Positions 48,704-57,204 are shown, counted from the first letter of the stretch. The stretch: 64,000 bases of DNA from Gracilibacillus caseinilyticus (GCF_022919115.1 NZ_CP095072.1:434001-498000); one strand, 5' to 3'. Notes: generated by a model from the letters alone, not told the origin. A program made the numbers and translations.

Positions 48704-49613
48704 GCTCAGGTTCAACCTCCTCTACAAACTCCCAGGTATGGCCATTATCATTGGATATAAATTTGGCACGAATCAACCCATCTCTGTAATAATCACCGTT
48801 TGGTCCTTGTTCCATGATTAAGGCTAAATGATCCTCTTCTTTATATGGTGCATTCGGCATCACAAAAACACGATCATATTTGGACGGCATCTCAAAGGTT
48901 GTTTCTTGCCATGATTCTCCTCCATCATTTGTTACATACATATCGGGTTCTTCAGGATTGATTGTTCCATAAGCAATAAAACCGGTATCAGCATCGACAA
49001 ATCCACCATCTGCAACCAGCCTGGTCGTATCTGGCATGTTTGTCGGTTGCCAAGTGTTCCCTTGGTCAGCAGATATATATACAGCAGCACCTTCTTGTGA
49101 CATTGTTCTGTCAAAACTCAGAATGGCATACCAAAACGTATCACTCTGAAATTCAACCTTACGATATCGAATAGCAGGTTTACTCTCCGTAATGACACTC
49201 TCTTGCCATGTAGCACCTTGATCTGTTGAATAAATTAGTCTAGTAGTTTCCGCATCAAATAAGAAGGTTGCATATTGCTCCGTTAACAAAAAACTGTCTT
49301 CGATAAGTTCGTCCTGATTCCCATTATACTCGCCAGCAAACAGGTATTCCTTTTCAACAGGTACTTCCTCCCATTCATTCCCGCCGTCATAAGTAATCTG
49401 CAGTTTATCATTTTGCAAGCTGTAACCTATTTGGTCATTTACGTAAATCCCACGTAATGGCTCGGCTTCAGGAATTTCAGTTACTGATTGTTGCTGTTGG
49501 TACTCCCACTCTGCCTCAGGAGACAGTAATGGTTCCCGATTTTGATAATAAATTGTAGCAATTATTAGGATAGAAACTATAAGAACACTTGAAATGAGAC
49601 TTATGTATTTCAT
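48684..49613 (-). CDS. Membrane-anchored Asp-box beta-propeller protein
   Basis: About 309 residues. One N-terminal span (ISLISSVLIVSILIIATIYY) anchors an outer domain with five Asp-box repeats: YDGGNEW, STDQGATW, SADQGNTW, TNDGGESW and SNDNGHTW. Such S-x-D-x-G-x-T-W loops occur in sialidase, sortilin and YCF48-like propellers. No sialidase catalytic Arg triad or Tyr-Glu pair can be traced, so a binding or scaffolding role is more likely than an enzyme. The start at 49613 follows GGGGGGAG. It is co-transcribed with the following membrane protein. Confidence 0.82.
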   Translation of the reverse strand: MKYISLISSVLIVSILIIATIYYQNREPLLSPEAEWEYQQQQSVTEIPEAEPLRGIYVNDQIGYSLQNDKLQITYDGGNEWEEVPVEKEYLFAGEYNGNQDELIEDSFLLTEQYATFLFDAETTRLIYSTDQGATWQESVITESKPAIRYRKVEFQSDTFWYAILSFDRTMSQEGAAVYISADQGNTWQPTNMPDTTRLVADGGFVDADTGFIAYGTINPEEPDMYVTNDGGESWQETTFEMPSKYDRVFVMPNAPYKEEDHLALIMEQGPNGDYYRDGLIRAKFISNDNGHTWEFVEEVEPEHEEQMG

Positions 49614-49660
49614 GCACTCCCCCCTCGCATTATTATTATACACTATTTTCCAGTTTATAA

Positions 49661-49691
49661 AAAACTACTTCCCAAAAATGAGAAGTAGTTT
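49661..49691 (-). terminator. Terminator of catE
   Basis: AAAACTACTTC pairs with GAAGTAGTTTT with T-runs on both sides, so it can also act on the plus strand. It abuts the catE stop. Confidence 0.85.
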
Positions 49692-49694
49692 TTT

Positions 49695-50540
49695 TTAATA
49701 GCTAAGAATGATGATATTCCCGGAAGGATCTACTGTACTAGCCTTTCCATCCTTTTGCTCAACAATTGCACCAATGGCTCGAAGTTGTTTCACTACATCC
49801 TCAACGGCATGATCCGCATAGGTTAAGGTGAAATGCTTCAAACCTGCACTATTTTCTGCTGGCGGCAGGGCACCAACACCATTCCATGTATTTAATCCTA
49901 TATGGTGATGATACTTCCCTTTTGATATAAACAGCGCTTGATTGCCAAATTGACTAACCGTTTCAAATCCTAATCCTTTTTCATAAAAATGCTTGGTTGT
50001 TGGAATATCAGCAACATGCAGATGGATATGTCCCATTACCGTCTGCTTTGGCAACCCTTGCCATGCACCTCTTTCTCCTTCTTGCAGGAGGTCCTCAAAA
50101 TCTAATGGATCTACCGCCATATTTACGTGATCTCCGTTCCATGTCCATGTCGAGGGATCACGGTCCTGATACACTTCAATTCCATTTCCATCCGGGTCAG
50201 AGAAGTACAATGCTTCACTTACTAAATGGTCAGATGCGCCCAACTCCAGGCCCACATCAACCGTATGATAAACAAAGTTGGCAAGATCTTTTCGACTAGG
50301 TAAAAGGATCGCGAAATGATAAAGACCAGTAGTTCGTCCTTGCTTTGGCAGTACGGCTTCTGGTTGTTCTACTGTCAAAATGCCTGTTATACCATCTGCC
50401 GTCAATTCTGCTGATGTTTCAGTCCTTTTTAGTACATTGAAGCCGACAATATTTTTATAAAAGGCAATCGATCTATCTATATTTTCTACTTTAATGGTTA
50501 TATTACTGACAAAGGTAATTGGTTTTTGGTGAAAGTTCAT
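49695..50540 (-). CDS. catE: Catechol 2,3-dioxygenase-like VOC protein (CatE type)
   Basis: A protein of about 281 residues with two VOC modules, as in CatE (YfiE) of B. subtilis. Metal ligands fit HIHLHVAD (His), KHFTLTYAD (His) and the earlier LYHFAILLPSRKDLANF and DPDGNGIEVYQDR. CatE opens catechol rings with Fe(II) and oxygen and protects against catechol and quinone stress. ATG at 50540 has a perfect AAGGAGGACA site. A perfect SigA promoter with an operator-like palindrome lies upstream, so it is under tight control. Confidence 0.88.
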   Translation of the reverse strand: MNFHQKPITFVSNITIKVENIDRSIAFYKNIVGFNVLKRTETSAELTADGITGILTVEQPEAVLPKQGRTTGLYHFAILLPSRKDLANFVYHTVDVGLELGASDHLVSEALYFSDPDGNGIEVYQDRDPSTWTWNGDHVNMAVDPLDFEDLLQEGERGAWQGLPKQTVMGHIHLHVADIPTTKHFYEKGLGFETVSQFGNQALFISKGKYHHHIGLNTWNGVGALPPAENSAGLKHFTLTYADHAVEDVVKQLRAIGAIVEQKDGKASTVDPSGNIIILSY

Positions 50541-50554
50541 TTTTGTCCTCCTTA

Positions 50555-50602
50555 AACTTACTTTATGTAAGTTATTATACTTTAGTAAGTAGTTTGTGTC
50601 AA
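50555..50602 (-). promoter_or_regulatory. catE promoter with palindromic operator
   Basis: On the minus strand TTGACA (50597-50602), 17 bases, TATAAT (50574-50579). Right behind the -10 stands a perfect palindrome AACTTAC-ATAAA-GTAAGTT (50555-50573), and a second ACTTACTAAAGTA element lies inside the spacer. This layout suits a MarR/DUF24-type repressor such as those known for catechol and quinone response in Bacillus; which one is not known. Confidence 0.8.
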
Positions 50603-50654
50603 ATAGATCACATTGTGTAACAAAGTGCCGAATTTTTAAACAAGAATGGTTTAA

Positions 50655-51248
50655 ATGAGCTCCCTTGATCATATTTACTGTTTGGAGATTAACTTTAAAG
50701 GTGTTTACGGAGAAGCAGAAAATATTAATACCATTGTTAGAAAAGGTTTAAAAGAAGATATGCCAGAAGCTTATACGATTCTTGACCAATTCAAATGGGA
50801 ACTGGAAGACTCCGAATCGTTCTTATTAGAATCACTAGATGCAGACGTTGAAAAAGTAGCACAACAATGGGTCGACGAGCACCAAGAAGCCGTTGCTGAA
50901 TGGACAAAAGGTGTTGATAAGGTAGATGGTATTTCCGTTGAAATTCCCTTAACTCCGTGGGATTCAGGGCGTGCTACCGCTAACATTTTGAAAATTGTCT
51001 TAGAGCAACAAGGCTTCGAAGTGACACTGACAACCGTTGATCCTGCTGTTATGTTTGAGGCAATCGCTTCAGGTGATGCAGATGCCTCTACAGCTGCATG
51101 GTTACCAATCACACATGGTGCGTTCTACGAAGATTATAAAGAAGATATCGTAGATCTTGGACCTAACTTGGAAGGTGCCAGTTCAGGATTAGTCGTACCA
51201 TCTTATATGGAGATTGATTCGATTGAAGATCTTAAGGCTGCTGAGTGA
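50655..51248 (+). pseudogene. Fragment of a glycine betaine-binding protein (OpuAC type)
   Basis: The frame has neither a signal peptide nor a ribosome site. The first 80 residues (GVYGEAENINTIVRKGLKE, AYTILDQFKWELEDSES) match the end of one OpuAC-type binding domain and the following part (ISVEIPLTPWDSGRATANILKIVLEQQ, DASTAAWLPITHG, DIVDLGPNLEGASSGLVVPSYM) matches the beginning of a second one. The protein then stops. It is thus a piece out of a tandem-domain substrate-binding protein of an osmoprotectant ABC transporter, probably left by a deletion on both sides. Confidence 0.75.
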
Positions 51249-51264
51249 GAGTAGTCATTAGAGT

Positions 51265-51309
51265 AAATGCTCTTCATCCGTATTTAATTACGGATGAAGA
51301 GCATTTTTA
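51265..51309 (+). terminator. Terminator after the OpuAC fragment
   Basis: AAATGCTCTTCATCCGT pairs perfectly (17 bp) with ACGGATGAAGAGCATTT, followed by T. A strong terminator that still marks the end of the former osmoprotectant operon. Confidence 0.92.
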
Positions 51310-51416
51310 AGTGGTATTACATACGCCACTCAAGTTGCCTTCCACCGACCACATGGTTTGAAGGTGATAAATGTTTTGGATGCGTATAAACAAGACAGTC
51401 TTGAAGGATATTGAGG

Positions 51417-51708
51417 CTATTCTTGCAGTCTAACCATCTCTGCTATTACTTCTCTAATTGCCATTACAGTTTGACTGGCATATTTAATGGCAACCTCTGA
51501 TCCTTCTCTATCAATCATTAATTCGCCATCTTTATAAGAACTGTACAAAATCTTGTAAAAATCTTCTCCCTTGGCATTCTTTTGTTCTTTTTCGAAAAAG
51601 AAGCTGTATCATTTATTTTTTTGATTCCTATCAAAATTAATCATCTGTCCTTTTTCCATTTTTTTGGCGAGTAACAATATGATAAGCATAAAATTCACTC
51701 TCGCTCAT
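51417..51708 (-). pseudogene. DUF2441-like gene, decayed
   Basis: From an ATG at 51708 (inside the GrpB gene end, with a GGGAGA site) one reads MSESEFYAYHIVTRQK, then after a frame change MINFDRNQKNK, an in-frame stop, and FFFEKEQKNAKGEDFYKILY ... EVAIKYASQTVMAIREVIAEMVRLQE, where a stop cuts the protein. The order of blocks fits proteins annotated DUF2441. At least one frameshift, one internal stop and an early end make it non-functional. Confidence 0.65.
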
Positions 51709-52252
51709 AGGATTCTCTCCCATCATTTTTGAATAGAGTTATTTCCCTTTTCGCTTTCTCTATTACACCTTTAATAAACGGTTCTTTCCTCTTCGTATAA
51801 ATTTGCCGGTCAAACTTATACTTTTCCGCCAGTTCTTCCTTAATTAAAGCGTAATCACCAGCTGCCTCAGGATGTTGCATGAGATAATCACGAAACAATA
51901 ATTTCTCTTCCCATTCCTTGCTGTTGAACTCACAAATATGCAGGTGACAAGTCCCCTGTCCCCATAACCCCTTCCGAAAAAAACTTCTATCCTTCCATTC
52001 AGGCTTAGGAACATACTCAAACTCTATTTCGTTCAATGGACTGACAAAACCATGAATCTCGCGAAGATCCTGAACGCCTGCCAGAATGTCTATGATTGGT
52101 TTTGCTTTAAGTCCTTTGATTGAAGTACTTCCGATATGTTCAATGCCAATAATTTTATCACCCAGTGCAGCAGTAATTCTTTTTTTCTCATATTGAAATT
52201 CATTGGCCCATTCTGGATTATAGTGATGAAGTTCAACGATAGATTTCTTCAT
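51695..52252 (-). CDS. GrpB family protein (nucleotidyltransferase-like)
   Basis: A protein of 185 residues. VELHHYNPEWANEFQYEKKRI, IGIEHIGSTSIKGLKAKPIIDILAGV and THLHICEFNSKEWEEKLLFRDYL-like blocks define the GrpB (UPF0157) family, which has a polymerase-beta type nucleotidyltransferase fold, with GSTS and the acidic KPIIDI as the active site region. The true reaction is unknown. The start overlaps the end of the serine hydrolase gene (ATGA). Confidence 0.92.
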   Translation of the reverse strand: MKKSIVELHHYNPEWANEFQYEKKRITAALGDKIIGIEHIGSTSIKGLKAKPIIDILAGVQDLREIHGFVSPLNEIEFEYVPKPEWKDRSFFRKGLWGQGTCHLHICEFNSKEWEEKLLFRDYLMQHPEAAGDYALIKEELAEKYKFDRQIYTKRKEPFIKGVIEKAKREITLFKNDGRESYERE

Positions 52253-53301
52253 TTTCTTATCACCTTTATTCTCGAATCATTATTTTTCAAACAGCTCATT
52301 ATTGTATCTCCAAAAGACCTGACATCTGATAAATAATCATACCCTTCTGGTGAACCGAAACTATTAAACATACGAACTGCAACTAGATCCTCACTTGGAA
52401 TCACTAACAATGTCACACCGGTATAACCAAGGATTTGGAAGGAGCCTTGAGGTACTTTCTCCCCTATTTCAGATTTTTCAGCAGGTAAATCTTTCACAAA
52501 CCAGAGAAATCCATTCTGAGGCATATTACCATCTCTCATTATTGGACTTTGGACAGATGTCGCGATTTGGATCATTTTCTCAGGTACAAATTGTTTACCA
52601 TTTACATTTCCATTCATTAAGTGCAAATAACCCCAATAGGCTAACTCCCTGGCCGAAACATACATATTTGGTTTGCCACCTGCTGTATCCCTACTGATTT
52701 TCCAATGCTCTTCCTGGCCACGTGGAACTATCACCTCTACCAGTTTATCGTGCTTATCAGCATACCAATCGGATTCCGTAAAACCTAAAGGATGAAACAC
52801 TTGTTTATGTAAAATATCCGAAATTGTCAGCTTGGTTGTTCGTTTTACTATTTCGGTTAAAGCATTTATTCCAACCTGTCTGTATGTCCAACTGTCACCT
52901 GCTGGATGTTCCCGAAATACTTTATCTTCCTTTTGATGCAGACCGTGAGTATGTGTTAGCAGATGTCTAATTGTGGTGTTCCCCCATGTATGCACTTCTA
53001 ACTCGGGTAAATATTTCAATACTGGATCATCAATACTTTGAATGTAACCAGAATGAACAGCATACGCCACCGCAAAACCAATATAGCTTTTCCTTACTGA
53101 TGCTACATGAAATTGCGTATCATGCTGGACTAGCCTTGCATTCGTTAGTTTTGATTGTTTCCCTATATATTCTTCTAACACAACGGAATCATGCTGTATA
53201 ATATAGGTTGCTGCTCCAGAACAATCAACTTGGTTAAATGTATGATAAACATGGTTTAACAACGGTGAAAAATTATGGTTACTTTTACCATTAAGAAACA
53301 A
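52249..53301 (-). CDS. Serine beta-lactamase-like hydrolase
   Basis: A protein of about 350 residues of the class C/penicillin-binding group. The nucleophile motif SxxK is in FHVASVRKSYIGFAVAYAV; HLLTHTHGL follows as in the family; a Tyr is found at TYRQVGINAL; the C-terminal motif is GYTGVTLLVIP, which takes the place of KTG/HTG. It has no signal peptide, so it is cytoplasmic, perhaps an esterase or peptidase rather than a drug-resistance enzyme. I start it at TTG 53301, close after AGGAGGAG. It is the second of a chain of four tightly spaced genes. Confidence 0.87.
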   Translation of the reverse strand: MFLNGKSNHNFSPLLNHVYHTFNQVDCSGAATYIIQHDSVVLEEYIGKQSKLTNARLVQHDTQFHVASVRKSYIGFAVAYAVHSGYIQSIDDPVLKYLPELEVHTWGNTTIRHLLTHTHGLHQKEDKVFREHPAGDSWTYRQVGINALTEIVKRTTKLTISDILHKQVFHPLGFTESDWYADKHDKLVEVIVPRGQEEHWKISRDTAGGKPNMYVSARELAYWGYLHLMNGNVNGKQFVPEKMIQIATSVQSPIMRDGNMPQNGFLWFVKDLPAEKSEIGEKVPQGSFQILGYTGVTLLVIPSEDLVAVRMFNSFGSPEGYDYLSDVRSFGDTIMSCLKNNDSRIKVIRK

Positions 53302-53334
53302 TCCCGCTCCTCCTCCAATTTCCAATAACTACAT

Positions 53335-53901
53335 TCAATCAGTACAAAAAATATTCAATTGGTTCCACGTTTCATCCCATTTCTTGTTGAATATGCGTTC
53401 GCGATAAGCATCCATTCGTTCAGTTGATCCCTTGAAAAAAGGTGTCGGTTTTACTTCTAAATGGAGGACATCATCAATTCCACAAGGAGCTGTTAGTATG
53501 ACTTTGTCTTGATGATTTAATGTAAGGCCTAATGCTGTTGCTGTTTCGGGAAATTTAGAAATGGCATCTATCGAAGAGGAGTAAGGAGACGTGTTGTTTT
53601 TCAGATGCATTCTTGCCTGATTCTTTACAGACCATGGCAAATCGGGAATGATGGAATGAAGCTTTTCTTCTAGTTTCTTTTCCTCCAATACTTCTGTGTT
53701 TGTCGGATCAAAATAGATGACATCAATATCAGAGAAAAGCGTCCGCTCATTGTAACAGTGTAATGTATCCCATATTTTTGAACGCACAAATCCTGCACAT
53801 ATCCACCAATCTGGTAAATGTAAGGACTTTGCGGCTTTTAATACTTCCATCATCCATTTATCTTCATAAATGAATTTAATAATTTTTTCTTCAGTCCACA
53901 T
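53335..53901 (-). CDS. Nucleotidyltransferase family protein (NTP_transf_6 type)
   Basis: A protein of 188 residues. WICAGFVRSKIWDTLH and TLFSDIDVIYFDPT give the GxxR and D-x-D metal-binding pattern of this family (PF06042-like), with DDVLHLEVKPTPFF and YRERIFNKKWDETWNQL in the C-terminus. The reaction is unknown. It is the first gene of the minus-strand chain that goes on with the hydrolase, GrpB and DUF2441 genes; another nucleotidyltransferase-fold protein (GrpB) in the same chain is notable. Confidence 0.85.
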   Translation of the reverse strand: MWTEEKIIKFIYEDKWMMEVLKAAKSLHLPDWWICAGFVRSKIWDTLHCYNERTLFSDIDVIYFDPTNTEVLEEKKLEEKLHSIIPDLPWSVKNQARMHLKNNTSPYSSSIDAISKFPETATALGLTLNHQDKVILTAPCGIDDVLHLEVKPTPFFKGSTERMDAYRERIFNKKWDETWNQLNIFCTD

Positions 53902-54060
53902 TGTACGTTACCTTTCTGTTGAATCTGGTTTGCTATTTGCAGTAGTTGCAACCAGAATAAATAGTACTTCCATCATAGCATATTATTCCAACAATCTTAC
54001 CCCAAAAATTTAAAAATCCTTTGCAACTAAGTTTCTATACTGTGTTGAATTATTGGTAAA

Positions 54061-54080
54061 ATAAGTTAAAATTAACTTAT
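54061..54080. promoter_or_regulatory. Palindrome upstream of the split membrane protein gene
   Basis: ATAAGTTAA and TTAACTTAT form a 9-bp perfect inverted repeat with AA in the centre. A TTGAAT ... TAAAAT pair overlaps it, so it could be an operator over a promoter for the gene at 54141. Confidence 0.5.
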
Positions 54081-54140
54081 CGTAAAAATTATTGTAATGA
54101 TGGAGGGTAGAAGAGCTTTTATATTAAAGGAGAGAATACA

Positions 54141-54586
54141 ATGCATTATAATTTCATTGCCAAAAAGAAATGGAAAAAGGAAGGTATATCTACATTAGTT
54201 TTTGTTTGTATCGTTGTTATCGGATTTATCTTTATGTTTTTGGATGTAAATATACAAGGCACTGCATTATGGCTTTCGACGATTTTTATTAGTTTGATTA
54301 TATTATTCGGCGTATACAAGTCGATTTATTATCTTACCTTACCCAAAAAAATTATCTGATCATGAATGACGATCGTTTATCGATTTATCGCGGGCCGGTT
54401 CTTTCCAGGAAATTAATTAATTTTGATCACGTCGATCGTGTCGTACAAATTAACACAGTGATTTTATTCAAAATGGAAAATGGAAAGGAAGAGCAAATAT
54501 TTACTGACTTTCTATCTAATGAAGATACGGCGGAAATAAAAGATCAACTTAAGAAGAAATTCGGATCAAAAGCAATTGCGTTCTAA
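54141..54586 (+). pseudogene. Small PH-like membrane protein split by a frameshift
   Basis: The first part (54141-54359, AAGGAGAG site) has a basic start and two membrane segments and ends LTLPKKII. The second part (54362-54586) begins MNDDRLSIYRGPVLSRKLINFDHVDRV and looks like the soluble PH-type part that follows two spans in many Bacillaceae proteins. There is no ribosome site in front of the second ATG. A single-gene origin with a frameshift at 54357 is the best reading; two overlapping small genes are the alternative. Confidence 0.5.
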
Positions 54587-54601
54587 AAAAGGGTGTGAAA
54601 A

Positions 54602-55042
54602 ATAATAGTAAAACGTTCACTAACTACACTCTGTTTATTATTCCTACTTGCAGGATGCAATCTTGAATTAACAAAAAATCTATCCAAATCTGGGTATGGT
54701 GAATTGAAAAAAAATAATGATGTGGAAATGACAGTTACCCAAAACAAGTACACCTCGAATCTAAAGGATATCTCGTTAGAAATTATAAATAAAAGTGACT
54801 CCTCCATAACTTTTGATTTTCCTTATCAATTGGAGACATATGTAAATGGATCGTGGTATAAAATCCCTTTTAAAAACAATAAGGGCTGGATAATGATAGG
54901 AATTGTACTAAAACCAAATGAATCGTACACACAAAATATTTCTGTTAAGCAACTTGATTTTGAACTGTCTCCTGGTGAATATCGAATTGTAAAATCGTTT
55001 AGTGAAGAATTAATCGTATCTGCGGAATTTTTGGTGGAATAA
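54602..55042 (+). CDS. Small lipoprotein with an Ig-like domain and no standard start codon
   Basis: About 146 residues: IVKRSLTTLCLLFLLAGC is a clear lipoprotein signal, followed by an immunoglobulin-like domain (VEMTVTQNKYTSNLKDISLEIINKS ... GKYRIVK-type end, here GEYRIVKSFSEELIVSAEF). The frame has no ATG, GTG or TTG before the signal; codons at 54602 and 54605 are ATA, 6-9 bases after AAGGGTG. Either ATA (once ATG) is used poorly or the gene is silent. A TTG at 54704 would lose the signal and is not preceded by a ribosome site. Confidence 0.6.
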   Translation: MIVKRSLTTLCLLFLLAGCNLELTKNLSKSGYGELKKNNDVEMTVTQNKYTSNLKDISLEIINKSDSSITFDFPYQLETYVNGSWYKIPFKNNKGWIMIGIVLKPNESYTQNISVKQLDFELSPGEYRIVKSFSEELIVSAEFLVE

Positions 55043-55141
55043 TTAATCAAGACTGCTAGCTGCAGAAAAATGATTTCATTTGCAAATCATTACATGAAAT
55101 CTCGCCTCCTAGTCATACTAAAAGCAGGAGGCGTGTTTGTA

Positions 55142-56032
55142 ATGAAAATGACATTTTTAACGATCTTATTTTTAATTTTAAATCCAGTTATGGTTTCTAA
55201 TGACATCGTGATCACTTATAAAGAGAAACCTGTAGCAAATGTCAGTAGAGCTGATCTGATGGTACCTTTTCTTGATGATCCTGTACTTGATCCCGATAAA
55301 TTTATGGAAATGATGGAACAGATGGAACAAAAAATATATCAACGTCCTGTCGATGCAACTATTAACGATAATGGAGCCATCGTTTCCGGCAAAGTGGGCT
55401 ATAAATTAGACCGTACTACATTCAAAGAAATGTTTCTGAGGCATTTCTTTAAAAATACCTCAGAAAATTTAGAAGTTCCGGTTGTCGAAGTGCAACCGAC
55501 TGTAGATGAGCAGTTACTATCAAAAATTCGCAAACAGAAAATCGGGCAATACGTTACTTATTTCAACTCTAATAAAAAAGAGCGAGCGCATAATATTATG
55601 TTAGCAGCGGAGGCCATTAACAATCACGTTGTCTTTCCCGGAGGGACTTTTTCGTTTAACAAGGTGGTCGGAAAAAGAACGAAAGAAAGAGGTTATTTAC
55701 CTGCACCTGAGATTGTCAAAGGAGAATTAACAGAAGGGATTGGCGGAGGGATTTGTCAAGTATCTTCCACTTTGTATAACGCAATTGACCGTGCGGGTGT
55801 ACAAGTACTGGAACGTTATTCACACAGCAAAAAAGTTCCATATGTGCCTCCTGGACGTGATGCTACCGTGAGCTGGTATGGTCCTGATTTTACTTTCATG
55901 AACAATTATAATCAGCCACTTCTCATTCGGTCGAAGAAAACCGGCGGCAGCATCTATGTAGAAGTTTATACTTCTGACACTGTTGAGATTTCACCGCGTG
56001 ATGTTCCTAGTGTGAGGAATGGAATGGAGTGA
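55142..56032 (+). CDS. VanW family protein
   Basis: A secreted or anchored protein of about 296 residues. A signal-type N-terminus (MKMTFLTILFLILNPVMVSN) is followed by a 100-residue leading domain (peptidoglycan-binding-4 like) and the VanW domain: NIMLAAEAINNHVVFPGGTFSFNKVVG, GYLPAPEIV, GIGGGICQVSSTLYNAI (with the conserved Cys), and HSKKVPYVPPGRDATVSW. VanW was first seen in vancomycin-resistance clusters, but its role is unknown; it probably acts in the cell wall. ATG at 55142 has AGGAGG ten bases before it. Confidence 0.9.
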   Translation: MKMTFLTILFLILNPVMVSNDIVITYKEKPVANVSRADLMVPFLDDPVLDPDKFMEMMEQMEQKIYQRPVDATINDNGAIVSGKVGYKLDRTTFKEMFLRHFFKNTSENLEVPVVEVQPTVDEQLLSKIRKQKIGQYVTYFNSNKKERAHNIMLAAEAINNHVVFPGGTFSFNKVVGKRTKERGYLPAPEIVKGELTEGIGGGICQVSSTLYNAIDRAGVQVLERYSHSKKVPYVPPGRDATVSWYGPDFTFMNNYNQPLLIRSKKTGGSIYVEVYTSDTVEISPRDVPSVRNGME

Positions 56033-56046
56033 AACAGACTGAGACT

Positions 56047-56613
56047 TTAACTAATCGTTTGCTCTACCTGCGTGACGAGTTCTTCAAATTTGGTGTGAAA
56101 GTGCTCTATTGGAATGACAGCGAAATATGCAGAATACTGATTTTTCACTAAAATGCATTCGTCATACAATAAGCTAACCCTTAATCTTTTTTGCGATGTG
56201 ATCCTTTTTTCTACTAAAGAATTTGCTAAAGCAGTATACAATGACTGTCCGGTTTCATCAGTTGCTCTCTCTATTGCAAATCTGCCAGCAAAGCTATTCC
56301 ACCAAACCTTAAATGAACTGTATATATCCAAGAATACAGAATAATCCATTATCAAATGTTGATAGAACAAATCCTTCTCTGCCCTAAATATTTTTAAATC
56401 AATTAAAGGATCCTTTGAGATTCTTTGTAATACCTTATCCCATATCAACTGAAATCGTTCTTCAAAGTCTGCTTTAAACTCCACTTCCAAGGTAAGATAG
56501 GGAAACCTCTGATCTTCCATACTACGATGGCGATTAAGATAAATGTTTTGTATATAAAGCAAAAAATTTAATGAATAGGATGCCTCTGTCTCCATTATCA
56601 TTGTATTCTTCAT
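56047..56613 (-). CDS. Protein of 188 residues, unknown
   Basis: A soluble, mixed helix/strand protein (LNFLLYIQNIYLNRHRSMEDQ, FPYLTLEVEFKADFEERFQLIWDKVLQRI) with a good GGAGG ribosome site. I do not recognise the family; there is no signal, membrane span or clear motif. It is the last of three minus-strand genes that start at 57204. Confidence 0.65.
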   Translation of the reverse strand: MKNTMIMETEASYSLNFLLYIQNIYLNRHRSMEDQRFPYLTLEVEFKADFEERFQLIWDKVLQRISKDPLIDLKIFRAEKDLFYQHLIMDYSVFLDIYSSFKVWWNSFAGRFAIERATDETGQSLYTALANSLVEKRITSQKRLRVSLLYDECILVKNQYSAYFAVIPIEHFHTKFEELVTQVEQTIS

Positions 56614-56645
56614 CTAACTCCTCCTAACATTAGAAGCTACTGCTC

Positions 56646-57011
56646 CTAGCCTTCAGGCACTTTCACAAATAAATAATCTCCGGCCCAAATTTGCGTCGTT
56701 ACAATAATTGTCTCAGCATCTTTCTCAAAAAAGTAGCCACTTCCTTCTTGTTTCTGAAAGCTCCAGCCATTGTTTCTTAACATGTTTTTAAAAGCTGCTA
56801 CGCTATTCCCTTCACCGGCCTGTGTAATGAACCAATCTGCACTTTCTTCTTCTGTTACTTTAACTATACCTCCCGTTGGCTGGTCAGCTATTTCTAATAC
56901 TTCTTTTTTACTGATGGACTCAATCGGTAATGAGGGATAATATAATTGATCATACGCGACAAAGACTAAGATTAACAGCAGCAAAGCAATAACCCAAAGC
57001 CATTTTCTCAT
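56646..57011 (-). CDS. Membrane-anchored small protein, unknown
   Basis: 121 residues: one N-terminal span (WLWVIALLLLILVFVAYD) and a soluble outer part (SKKEVLEIADQPTGGIVKVTEEESADWFITQAGEG). The function is unknown. The ATG overlaps the TGA of the frameshifted gene upstream, so they formed an operon. Confidence 0.7.
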   Translation of the reverse strand: MRKWLWVIALLLLILVFVAYDQLYYPSLPIESISKKEVLEIADQPTGGIVKVTEEESADWFITQAGEGNSVAAFKNMLRNNGWSFQKQEGSGYFFEKDAETIIVTTQIWAGDYLFVKVPEG

Positions 57012-57204
57012 ATTTTATCATCACTATCTTTTTTACAATTCTTATACTCATCAGTTGCTTGAAGAAAGATGATCATCATTCCTATTACTAAATACACACA
57101 TTCCATTGATGATGAATGAGGTTAAGCAATATAACAACAAGACCATACAGCTCCCAAAAGGCAGAAAAATAAATGCCAATGAGCCAAAAACGTTGATATT
57201 TCAT
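57008..57204 (-). pseudogene. Small membrane protein with a frameshift
   Basis: From an ATG (57204) with GAGG eight bases upstream the frame encodes MKYQRFWLIGIYFSAFWELY, a first span and LIHHQWN, then stops. One base over, VYLVIGMMIIFLQATDEYKNCKK completes a second span and ends in ATGA with the next gene. The length of the region is not a multiple of 3. A single frameshift separates it from an intact protein of about 65 residues. Confidence 0.6.

Noticed and set aside
52249..53301. Antibiotic-resistance beta-lactamase
   Set aside because: No signal peptide and no KTG; the fold also contains many esterases and peptidases.
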